Shown: one piece after another, positions 49,233-57,333 of the stretch | How positions within the stretch are numbered: the first letter of the stretch is position 1 | How the letters are laid out: the number at the start of each line of letters is the position of its first letter | Origin: Anaerolineae bacterium | GTDB lineage: Bacteria > Chloroflexota > Anaerolineae > Aggregatilineales > UBA3940 | Direction of reading: 5' to 3' | DNA length: 61,242 nucleotides | Assembly (NCBI GenBank): GCA_016928235.1 | Contig: JAFGLD010000007.1 | Coordinates: 1-61,242, forward strand | Made by a program: the position numbers and the translations under genes | Notes under the pieces: generated by a model | Databases searched by the model: none | What the model was told of the DNA's origin: nothing | Seen by the model: the letters and a program-made list of their open reading frames with translations, nothing else

Positions 49233-50261
49233 TCATCCCTGATGCTTAGTCGTCACGACATTCTTGAGATCGATCGTAACCTCAGCAGCACATCCACCCA
49301 GCCGCTCCCACTCGCTGACGTTGGCCAGGGTTGTCTCGGCGATGGCCCTGATAGCCGTCTCCGTAAAGAAAGCCTGATGACCGGTCACGATCACATTTGG
49401 GAAAGTCAGTAACCGGGCGAACACATCATCCTGGATAACTGTATTCGAGAGATCCTCGAAGAACAAATCAGACTCTTCCTCGTAAACATCCAGACCCAGA
49501 TAGCCGACCTGCCCTGATTTCAATGCCTCGATGATGACTTCTGTATCGAGCAACGCGCCTCTGCTGGTGTTGATTACCATAACACCACGCTTCATCTGTG
49601 AGATCGCGGTTGCGTTGATCAGGTGATGGGTTTCCGGCGTGAGTGGAACGTGCAGCGTGATAATGTCTGATTGGGTGAGCAGTTCGGGTAAGTCGACATA
49701 GCGACCGCCCATTTCTTCGATCTCGGCATGAGGATAGGGATCATAGGCCAGGATGTGACAGCCGAAGCCTACCAGGATGCGAGCAACGATTCGACCAATC
49801 TTACCGGTTCCAATCACGCCTACCGTCCGGCCATGCATATCAAAGCCCAGCAGGCCCTCTAGCGCAAAGTTACCCTCCCGTACTCGCGCATAAGAACGAT
49901 GGATTTTGCGGTTAAGCACCAGCATCAAACCCACAGTATGTTCGGCAACTGCATCAGGAGAATAGGCCGGAACACGTACCACGGTCATGCCAAGCCGGTC
50001 AGCCGTAACCAGGTCGACATTGTTGAAACCGGCAGCCCGCAGCGCAATCAGGCAGGTTCCCTGCTCGCTAAGCTTTTCGAGGACATCAGCATTAAGTTCA
50101 TCATTCACAAAAACGCACACAGCCGGACAGCCCTCTGCGAGTGTCACGGTTTTGGTAGTCAGGCGTGGTTCCAGGAAAATCAATTCGTGGTTATAGTTGC
50201 GATTGGCCTCAAGCAGAAAATGCTCATCGTAAGGCTTGGTGCTGAATACTGCGATCCGCAT
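49233..50261 (-). CDS. D-isomer-specific 2-hydroxyacid dehydrogenase
   Basis: About 342 residues from ATG 50261, after GGAGGAT; the frame extends further but without support. The family order is present: N-terminal [19 protein letters not shown], Rossmann motif [14 protein letters not shown] at about residues 148-161, the catalytic Arg in [10 protein letters not shown], then Glu in GLDVYEEES and His in [13 protein letters not shown]. The region [19 protein letters not shown] is typical of D-lactate dehydrogenase (LdhA) members, so NADH-linked pyruvate/D-lactate conversion is the best guess. It stands alone on the minus strand. Confidence 0.9.
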   Translation of the reverse strand: MRIAVFSTKPYDEHFLLEANRNYNHELIFLEPRLTTKTVTLAEGCPAVCVFVNDELNADVLEKLSEQGTCLIALRAAGFNNVDLVTADRLGMTVVRVPAYSPDAVAEHTVGLMLVLNRKIHRSYARVREGNFALEGLLGFDMHGRTVGVIGTGKIGRIVARILVGFGCHILAYDPYPHAEIEEMGGRYVDLPELLTQSDIITLHVPLTPETHHLINATAISQMKRGVMVINTSRGALLDTEVIIEALKSGQVGYLGLDVYEEESDLFFEDLSNTVIQDDVFARLLTFPNVIVTGHQAFFTETAIRAIAETTLANVSEWERLGGCAAEVTIDLKNVVTTKHQG

Positions 50262-50504
50262 AAGATAATCCTCCACTGGAAAAAACATGAGCGACGAGTA
50301 GGTTTTAACGGCAATAAACACGCAACTGCATGTGCATCTCAGTCATTTTCGATCAGGGCTAACCGTTGAGATGTGTGAAAAGCATTTCTATAGTATTGAC
50401 ATACTTGCCATAGGATTGTCTTACATCCTGATCCCTTAGCCCATAATACAAACCATTATCCGGATATCTCTTACTCGATGACAAAAGTGTCCGGTTGCCA
50501 CCCA

Positions 50505-51626
50505 CTAGATCCGATCTGCCACCGCTTCTGCCATCTGCGTCGATGTGTGACTGCCGCCCATATCATAGGTGCGTGTCTTGCCTTCGGCAATAACACCTGC
50601 AATGGCATGTTCCAGAGCATCCGCCTTTTCCTTCTCACTCAGCCAATCGAGCATCAGCTTAGCTGCCAGGAAAGTGGCAATTGGGTTGACCTTATTCTGC
50701 CCGGCATACTTGGGAGCCGAGCCGTGGGTCGGCTCAAAGACGGCGAAGTCATCGCCGATGTTACCGCTGGAGGCAAACCCAAGCCCACCGACTAACTGGG
50801 CGGCCAGATCAGATAGGATATCGCCGAACATGTTGGTGGTGACCATCACGCCATAATCGAGCGGGTTCTTGATCAGCCACATCATCATGGCATCGACATT
50901 GGCCTCCCACAGGGGGATGGTGGGGAACTCATCGGCGGCGATCTTGCGTGCCTCACGCGTGATCAGCCCGGAGGTCTCTCGTATCACGTTGGGCTTTTCG
51001 ACCAGCGTAACAGCTTTGTAGCCGTGCTGTTGAGCATACTCGAAGGCCTTGCGTACGATGCGCCGGCTGCCCCGGCGAGTAACGACGCGGCACGAGATGG
51101 CGATATCCTCCGACGAATCCTCTTTGAAGGCTTTCATGCCAGGGCTGTGTGCTTCGAGTGCCGCGCGCAGATCGAGGGGCAGGGGATGGAACTCGACGCC
51201 CGAATAGAGGTCTTCGGTGTTCTCACGGAAGACAACCAGGTCGATGCCCTCCCGATAGTTCAGCGGGTTGCCCGGATAAGCTTTACAAGGGCGCAGATTG
51301 ACGTACAGGTCGAAGAGTTGGCGCAATCGCACAATTGGACTGCGGTACACCAATCCCCGGCTCTGCAAGTCGGGGCTCAGTTCAGCATCAGCTTCCTGCT
51401 TGGGCTTAGAAGTAATCGCGCCAAACAGGGCGCAATCACAATCCTTCATGATATCGATGGTCCGCTGGGGCAGGGGATCGCCTTCGGAACACCAGAATTC
51501 CCAGCCGATGTCGGCTGGGATGTATTCAGCGTCGAGCGCCAGCTTATCCAACACAATACGTGTCGCATTCATCACGTCATGGCCGATGCCGTCTCCGGGC
51601 ATCCAGGCAATGCGGTAGTGGGTCAT
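50505..51626 (-). CDS. Isocitrate/isopropylmalate dehydrogenase family protein
   Basis: A 373-residue enzyme. GDGIGHDVM at the N-terminus, [27 protein letters not shown], the metal site [20 protein letters not shown] and the NAD loop [20 protein letters not shown] are all present. The loop with GSAPKYAG fits NAD-dependent members. The ENTEDLYSG motif is that of isocitrate dehydrogenase rather than isopropylmalate dehydrogenase (which has RELTGGIYFG), so an NAD-linked isocitrate or related 2-R-hydroxyacid dehydrogenase is likeliest. GGAGG lies just before the start. A divergent paralogue begins at 51932. Confidence 0.9.
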   Translation of the reverse strand: MTHYRIAWMPGDGIGHDVMNATRIVLDKLALDAEYIPADIGWEFWCSEGDPLPQRTIDIMKDCDCALFGAITSKPKQEADAELSPDLQSRGLVYRSPIVRLRQLFDLYVNLRPCKAYPGNPLNYREGIDLVVFRENTEDLYSGVEFHPLPLDLRAALEAHSPGMKAFKEDSSEDIAISCRVVTRRGSRRIVRKAFEYAQQHGYKAVTLVEKPNVIRETSGLITREARKIAADEFPTIPLWEANVDAMMMWLIKNPLDYGVMVTTNMFGDILSDLAAQLVGGLGFASSGNIGDDFAVFEPTHGSAPKYAGQNKVNPIATFLAAKLMLDWLSEKEKADALEHAIAGVIAEGKTRTYDMGGSHTSTQMAEAVADRI

Positions 51627-51931
51627 TGATCCTCCAAAATTACTTCAAGCGCAGCCACACAACACAGGTTGTGTCTTTGGCCGGATATCATACCCGACTA
51701 TGCCAAATCAATCACCCTACCGTATTCATCAATCTGTAGTAGGTGCACGATACATCGTGCACCTACCAACGGACAGAGATATCCGTCATCCATACGACCT
51801 CCGATGTGCCGATGTGACATTATCAAGTTTGGCTAACATGGGATATCCCCAGTTACAATCGCAGATATCGAGAATCACTGTATGGTAACGTTCTATTCGG
51901 AGAAGATTTTACAGAAAGGGGAATTCGATCT
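51627..51931. other. Divergent intergenic region with a perfect palindrome
   Basis: No gene. Contains the ACACAAC/GTTGTGT dyad (about 51658-51674) and the 28-bp palindrome at 51739-51766 between two divergent dehydrogenase genes. Confidence 0.5.
51739..51766. repeat. 28-bp palindrome GTAGGTGCACGAT-AC-ATCGTGCACCTAC
   Basis: Perfect 13-bp arms with a 2-base centre. It could be an operator of the divergent dehydrogenase genes or a copy of a dispersed palindromic repeat; no second copy is in the window. Confidence 0.7.
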
Positions 51932-53017
51932 GTGGGCAAGCCAACTATTGTTGTGATGAAAGGCGATCAGACCGGCCAGGAGTTGTTAGAAGAATCGCTG
52001 CGCGTGCTGGCGCCGGATGTGATCCGCTGCGATCTGGCTTTCGAAACGTACGATCTTTCGCTGGCGAACCGCCGCATTACCAGGAATGTCGTCATTCACG
52101 AGGCTGCCGAGCGAGTCAAGCAGACCGGACTGGGCATTAAGGCAGCAACCATCACGCCCGGCGATCAGGACGATGTCGGCAGCCCCAACGCGCTGCTGCG
52201 AGAGCTGATCGGTGCGCAGGTGATTCTCCGAACCGGGCGACGCATCCCGTCGATCCGGCCGGTGGGCGGCGTCCACGCGCCGATTGCTGTTGTGCGGATG
52301 GCAGTCGAGGACGCCTATGGCGCCAAAGAATGGCGTGAGGGCGAAGGGCTGGATGAGGTGGCCTGGAGTACCCGGAAGCTCTCCCGACGCACCTGCCGCG
52401 CAGTGGCCGAGTTTGCGTTTACATATGCATGCAAAGCGGGGGCCAAGGTTTTCGGTGGGCCGAAGTACACCGTCAGTCCAGTATATGAAGGTATATTCAA
52501 AGAAGAATTGGATGCTGCTCACGAGCGGCACCCGAATGTTCGCTACGATCCTCAGCTTATCGATGCAACCTATGCGCTGCTCCTGGAAACTACCGGCGAG
52601 CCATTGGTCATCCCGGCTCTCAACCGTGACGGCGATACCCTCTCTGACCTGGTGCTCAAGCTCTATGGAACCATCGCCGGTGCCGAATCGGTGATCCTGA
52701 GTATGGATGAGGAGCAAGATTTCCAGGTCAAAGTTGCTCTCACCGAAGCTCCTCATGGTACTGCGCCTAGTCTGGAAGGGAAGAATATTGCCAACCCCAT
52801 GGCAATGATACTGGCCGGAGGCGCGCTGTTGCGTTATGTCGACAACCCACAGACCAGCAATGCCGGCCGCGCTATCTACGAATCGATCTTCGAGGCTGTT
52901 TACGATGGTATCAAGACAACCGATCTGGGCGGGAGCGCCACGACCTCGGAGTATACCGATGAGGTGATCCGCCGGGTGCGGGGCAAGCTCGAAGTTTGGG
53001 ATGCGCTGGGATCGTAG
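51932..53017 (+). CDS. Isocitrate/isopropylmalate dehydrogenase family paralogue
   Basis: A 361-residue protein starting with GTG after AAAGGGG. It is a diverged member of the same fold: MKGDQTGQELLEESL in place of GDGIG, metal site ALNRDGDTLSDLVLKLYG in place of NMFGDILSD, and TEAPHGTAPSLEGKNIANPM in place of the NAD loop. The variants at the Mg2+ and cofactor sites suggest a changed substrate. LRTGRRIPSIRPVGGVHAPI recalls the R-rich substrate loop of isocitrate dehydrogenase. It lies divergent from the orthodox paralogue. Confidence 0.82.
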   Translation: MGKPTIVVMKGDQTGQELLEESLRVLAPDVIRCDLAFETYDLSLANRRITRNVVIHEAAERVKQTGLGIKAATITPGDQDDVGSPNALLRELIGAQVILRTGRRIPSIRPVGGVHAPIAVVRMAVEDAYGAKEWREGEGLDEVAWSTRKLSRRTCRAVAEFAFTYACKAGAKVFGGPKYTVSPVYEGIFKEELDAAHERHPNVRYDPQLIDATYALLLETTGEPLVIPALNRDGDTLSDLVLKLYGTIAGAESVILSMDEEQDFQVKVALTEAPHGTAPSLEGKNIANPMAMILAGGALLRYVDNPQTSNAGRAIYESIFEAVYDGIKTTDLGGSATTSEYTDEVIRRVRGKLEVWDALGS

Positions 53018-53493
53018 TCTGTCCGCAATGCTTGTTTGAGGATCCGGAGTTTCACCCGAAAAGGGTAAACATTGGCATCCTGGGGAGAATCAGCAAGACA
53101 ATCCCGGAGAAAACCAATTCTCCCCACTATTCTACTCACTTTTTGGTCTTGACAATGGGGGTCAACTTAAGCAGCCTGGTGATTTATGACCATGTCTCAA
53201 GTAGACAGGCGCAAAATCGAGATCATCACTCATCACGATTTTCAGAGGAGGCACACGAAACCTTGCCAAATGGCGGTAATGTGAGTAGACTGTCTTTGCT
53301 TGATGGTTGTATTGGGACAATAAGGTGTTACTGTGGGGTGATTCTGCGGATTCATAGTTTAAGCTTTATGTTGTTGTTCACACAAAAGGTACAGTAACTA
53401 CTCGTTTACCTGGCACTGTCCGTTGCAGCTTCGAGTTAGCCATCGGGCATAAATCAAGAGCGAAAAGTTGGACGCTCACCTAATAAAAGATTG
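53018..53493. other. Intergenic stretch without recognised content
   Basis: No gene, repeat or clear hairpin is seen. An open frame across 52996-53397 has no ribosome-binding site or domain. Confidence 0.45.
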
Positions 53494-54417
53494 ATGCGAG
53501 GTCGTGTGAAGGATCTATTCTCAAAAACACATTTGAGCTTGGGGACGCTGCTCTTCAGTCTTCTTCTAACCAGTTGTCATGGGACAGCTACAATATCCCC
53601 ATCCCCTGATGTTGCTGTACAGCCTGAGCAACAAGCACCATCGACAGTTATCGTTACAGTTAACGGCCAACCCATTACCATGGAAGCCTTCCAGCGGGAA
53701 CTGGCTCGCTTTGAGGCCGGCCAGGCATCACTGGGCTTGCAGGTTGCAGATCAGAAAGCTTACAAGCAGCAGGTGCTGGAACAGCTCGTTGAGCAAGAGC
53801 TGCTCAGACAATTGGCCACCAGCAAAGGTATCATTATCTCTGATGAGACTGTTAATGCTGAATTGAGCGCCATGACTGAACAAAACGGTCAGGAGTACTT
53901 CGAAGCCTGGCTAAAGAGCAATTATTATACACTGGCGGAATTCCGCGAGGTGATCCGTTTGCAGTTGATGACCAACCAGTTGACGACACCTGTGGTGGAA
54001 GCGGTGCCGACAGTGACTGAGCAGGTTCATGCTCGTCATATTCTGGTTAACACCCAGGCTGAGGCGGAACAATTACTGGCTCGCATTCAGGCTGGGGAGG
54101 AATTTGGGGAGCTGGCAGCTCAGTATTCACTCGATGTTACGACGAAGGCTCATGAGGGTGATCTGGGCTGGTTCCCACGCGGCGGGCTGTTAGTCCCTGA
54201 AGTGGAAGATGCCGCCTTCAGCATGTCGCCAGGACAGACTGCCAGCATTGTGGTCAGCGCCTGGGGAGCCCATATTATCCAGACGATCGAGATCGATCCC
54301 GGTCGTCCAGTTGAGCCGGAGACCCATGACCGGCTTGTTCAGAAAGCTATCGAAGATTGGCGGTTGGGGCTGCGCTCCGGCGCGGATATCCAACAGCTTG
54401 TCGCCATTACGTCGTAG
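53494..54417 (+). CDS. PpiC-type peptidyl-prolyl isomerase lipoprotein
   Basis: About 307 residues from ATG 53494; GTG 53506, just after GAGG, is an alternative. A signal peptide with lipobox LLTSC is followed by a SurA/PrsA-like helical N-domain (about residues 40-165, with VNGQPITMEAFQRELARFEA). The parvulin domain (about 175-270) shows HARHILVNTQAEAEQLLARI, FGELAAQYSLD, GDLGWFPRGG and the C-terminal VSAWGAHIIQ. It folds exported proteins at the outer face of the membrane, as PrsA does. Two surface-protein genes follow on the same strand. Confidence 0.92.
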   Translation: MRGRVKDLFSKTHLSLGTLLFSLLLTSCHGTATISPSPDVAVQPEQQAPSTVIVTVNGQPITMEAFQRELARFEAGQASLGLQVADQKAYKQQVLEQLVEQELLRQLATSKGIIISDETVNAELSAMTEQNGQEYFEAWLKSNYYTLAEFREVIRLQLMTNQLTTPVVEAVPTVTEQVHARHILVNTQAEAEQLLARIQAGEEFGELAAQYSLDVTTKAHEGDLGWFPRGGLLVPEVEDAAFSMSPGQTASIVVSAWGAHIIQTIEIDPGRPVEPETHDRLVQKAIEDWRLGLRSGADIQQLVAITS

Positions 54418-54482
54418 GTCAACACATTGCAATCACGTCGAGACTCTTTTTGTTCGTAGCCTCTCCAAAGAAGGGGGATGGT

Positions 54483-55253
54483 ATGACACGGAAATCATCG
54501 GCTCAAGGGACTGGTCTTCTCTACAATCTGATTACAGCGGTCTTGTTGGTTCTCACGGGTTTGGTTGCCTGTGGGGTGATCGCTACGTTGGCCAATCGAC
54601 CCGGCACTCCCTCAAGCGTCGCTGCCGAGCCAACGTTGTTTACCTTTCCATCGGAAACTCCGACCTTGCCCGGCCCGACACCCAATGCCACATGGACGGT
54701 GACGCCATCGCCAACGGTAACCATGACCCTTACGCCAACGTTGACGTTAACTCCCACAGTGACCTCGACACCGACCAATACGTCGACAGCAACCGAGACG
54801 ATGACGCCGACCAACACGCCGACAATCACGCCAACCTTTACTGCTACGTTTACTCCGACGCGATCGCCACATGACTTCAGCTATGCAGTTGAGTATAAGC
54901 CTAACAATAAATCTACAACGGGCAATAGCGCAGGCTGCCAATGGCTGGCTATCGGGGGGGTGGTCTTGAATATGTCAAATGGGCATCAAACAGGGATGCG
55001 TGTCCGGCTTACTGGCGGCCTGGCTAATGTGGATTTGGTGGCAAAGAGCGTAACAGCCTATGGATCGAGCGGATGGGAGTTTTATCTGAACGCGAATCCA
55101 TCGGGGACATCGGCGGAAACATTTACGATCTGGCTTGAGTACAGTGACGGCACGCAGGCTTCAAATAAACATTCTATTACAACTAAGCCGAATAATTGTA
55201 ATACGAATCTGGCTTATGTGACGTTCAAACAGTTACAAGCCCGCTCTCAGTAG
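54483..55253 (+). CDS. Membrane-anchored surface protein with Thr/Pro stalk
   Basis: About 256 residues from ATG 54483, preceded by AAGGGGGATGG. One helix (about residues 15-38) is followed by a low-complexity Thr/Pro/Ser stalk of about 90 residues (TPTLTLTPTVTSTPT-like). The C-terminal domain (about 135-250) has AGCQWLAIGGVVLNMSNG and ends with PNNCNTNLAYVTF. The same domain, with its two cysteines in the same places, ends the next protein (55479). A disulfide and a binding function are inferred. No family is known. Confidence 0.7.
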   Translation: MTRKSSAQGTGLLYNLITAVLLVLTGLVACGVIATLANRPGTPSSVAAEPTLFTFPSETPTLPGPTPNATWTVTPSPTVTMTLTPTLTLTPTVTSTPTNTSTATETMTPTNTPTITPTFTATFTPTRSPHDFSYAVEYKPNNKSTTGNSAGCQWLAIGGVVLNMSNGHQTGMRVRLTGGLANVDLVAKSVTAYGSSGWEFYLNANPSGTSAETFTIWLEYSDGTQASNKHSITTKPNNCNTNLAYVTFKQLQARSQ

Positions 55254-55478
55254 CCTGTTGTCAGTCATGTCATGTATAGCCATCGTCTGCCTCATGGTAA
55301 GATCTTGCCGGCGAATCGCGTGGGGCGGGGCCGAGCCTATGTGCCAACAGCATAATAACAAGTGCAAGAGCGGTGTCGGACAGAAGCCTGGCGCGGAATG
55401 TAAGGCATTGAGTGGTGACGGGGTGTTGCCTCTGCGCTTCTTGCTTTGTGCTGCATCAACGATATCAGGAGAGTTTTG

Positions 55479-56306
55479 TTGAGCAATTACGATCTCTTTG
55501 GCGATTATGAGCCTGAACAACCAGCTACTTTAGAAGAGGATAGGCCAGAACTGGAGCCCGATCGGCAATCCTCGCCGCGGCCACGACGTAAACGTTCAGG
55601 TAAAGGCGGTGGCTTTTACAATTTCGTTTCACTGCTTTTCCTGGCCGCAACGATAGGTGTTTGTATCCTGGCAGTTCTGCTGATCCAAAACCCGATGCTG
55701 CCCTTTAATCCCTTCCCACCTGTAGCACCTTATCCGACCCCCACATTGTTTCTGGTCAACAGAGGGGAGAATGTCGGAAGCCTCAGCCTGCCGACGTCTA
55801 CACCTACAACAGCCAGCACTCGTGTGCCGACCACTCTACCCCGTGGCACGGAACTGCCGGATGCTGCCACTCCTACTTTGGATTTGTTAGAAGGCACCGA
55901 AAGCCCCACAACACTACAGCCTGCTGCCACCAACACAATTTCGATCGAGCCGTTTACCCTTCAGAACGAGGCAGTTACATACACACAACATACATCAGGA
56001 TGTAGCGGATTGTGGGTTGTCGGCCAGGTGTTCGATATGGAACAGAAGCCGCTCAAGGGGCTTGCAGTCATTGCTCGCTGGGAGAGCAACAGCGCGTTGG
56101 GATGGAGCGGCTATGCCACACAGTGGGGGGAATCGGGTTACGAGATCACCATTAACAACAAGCCGGTTGAGATCGAAGTCGAGATACAATTGTTGGCCGG
56201 CACAGGACAGGCGCTCTCTGAACCGGTAGTTGTCAGGACGCTCGATACATGTGATCGCAATGTTGCCATAGCCAACTTCATTCAAAATCATCCCTTCTCA
56301 CCCTGA
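55479..56306 (+). CDS. Membrane-anchored surface protein, paralogue of 54483
   Basis: About 275 residues from TTG 55479, with AGGAGAG six bases upstream; the frame opens at 55446 but without a site. An acidic then basic cytoplasmic part (about residues 1-45) precedes one helix (about 48-72), a Thr/Pro/Ser stalk (about 75-165) and a C-terminal domain (about 170-272). The domain contains SGCSGLWVVGQVFDMEQKPL and LDTCDRNVAIANF, matching the 54483 protein in order and Cys positions. It ends 7 bp before rsmI. Confidence 0.7.
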   Translation: MSNYDLFGDYEPEQPATLEEDRPELEPDRQSSPRPRRKRSGKGGGFYNFVSLLFLAATIGVCILAVLLIQNPMLPFNPFPPVAPYPTPTLFLVNRGENVGSLSLPTSTPTTASTRVPTTLPRGTELPDAATPTLDLLEGTESPTTLQPAATNTISIEPFTLQNEAVTYTQHTSGCSGLWVVGQVFDMEQKPLKGLAVIARWESNSALGWSGYATQWGESGYEITINNKPVEIEVEIQLLAGTGQALSEPVVVRTLDTCDRNVAIANFIQNHPFSP

Positions 56307-56313
56307 CAGATGG

Positions 56314-57150
56314 ATGGTCTCATCCTTTCAAATGGGTAATCTTTACATTGTTTCGACACCGATTGGGAACCTGGAAGATATCACGTTGCGGGCGCTACGT
56401 GTCCTGCGCGATGTGTCGTTGATCGCAGCCGAAGACACCCGAACGACCAGACGGTTGTTAACCCACTTCGATATCAAAACCCCCCTGACCAGTTACCACG
56501 AGCATAACAAACTCTCCAAATTGGACGGCATTCTGTCCGCGCTCCAGGCCGGCGATGTCGCTCTGGTGTCTGATGCCGGCACACCTGGCCTCTCCGATCC
56601 CGGCTACGAGCTGATCCGGGCAGCCATCGACCATGCTGTGCCGGTGATCCCTCTGCCGGGGCCCAGCGCACTGCTCCCGGCCCTGGTTGCATCAGGGCTG
56701 CCAACCGACAGCTTCCTCTATCTGGGATTTCTGCCTCGTAAGTCATCGGCGCGTCGGGCAGTGCTCCAGACAGTTGCCGGCCTGCCCTATACGCTTGTGT
56801 GCTACGAAGCACCCCACCGGCTGCTCGATACACTGGCCGATGTATCTGCCGTCCTGGGCATGCGCCCGATCACTGTGGCACGTGAGCTAACCAAGCTGTA
56901 TGAACAGATCTGGCGTGGATCGGTCGATGAAGCCCTGGAGGCTTTTGGTCAGAGCGAGCCACGCGGCGAATTCACACTGGTGATCGCCGGGGCGTTGCCC
57001 CAATCCGAAGCTGTCTGGACGGAGGAACAGGTAAGACAGGCCCTGGCAATGCGACTGGCTGCCGGAGAGCCGCGCAGCATTGCCGCCAAGGCCATCGCTG
57101 AGGAGGCAGGTTGGCCGCGTCGAGCTGTCTATAACCTGGATGTGGAATGA
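56314..57150 (+). CDS. rsmI: 16S rRNA 2'-O-ribose C1402 methyltransferase RsmI
   Basis: A 278-residue SAM-dependent methyltransferase of the tetrapyrrole-methylase fold. LYIVSTPIGNLEDITLRALR at the N-terminus, AAEDTRTTRRLL, VSDAGTPGLSDPG and LPGPSALLPALVASGLP are the RsmI signatures. It modifies C1402 of 16S rRNA in the decoding centre. ATG 56332 is an equally possible start, as family members begin near MGNLYIV. The last 40 residues form the usual C-terminal helical domain. Confidence 0.96.
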   Translation: MVSSFQMGNLYIVSTPIGNLEDITLRALRVLRDVSLIAAEDTRTTRRLLTHFDIKTPLTSYHEHNKLSKLDGILSALQAGDVALVSDAGTPGLSDPGYELIRAAIDHAVPVIPLPGPSALLPALVASGLPTDSFLYLGFLPRKSSARRAVLQTVAGLPYTLVCYEAPHRLLDTLADVSAVLGMRPITVARELTKLYEQIWRGSVDEALEAFGQSEPRGEFTLVIAGALPQSEAVWTEEQVRQALAMRLAAGEPRSIAAKAIAEEAGWPRRAVYNLDVE

Positions 57151-57310
57151 AGGGTTGGACTGCCGGCACATATCTGCCCGGCATCGACGGCGGATCGAAA
57201 CCTTCCGGGTAGAGGATCGAAGACCTCCGGGCAGTGATGCTTATCACAACGTAACTATTCAGTTATTGGTGCCGGCTGCTTGACCGTTTTGAGTGATGAG
57301 TTTTAGTCTA

Positions 57311-57324
57311 CAGCTAACAGCTAA
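57311..57324. repeat. Short 7-bp-period repeat
   Basis: Two identical CAGCTAA units in tandem, then ATAG, between the convergent ends of rsmI and uvrC. Confidence 0.45.
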
Positions 57325-57333
57325 ATAGTTACA

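Noticed and set aside
52996-53397. Open frame after the second dehydrogenase gene
   Set aside because: It starts inside the upstream gene in another frame and shows no domain, site or coherent composition.
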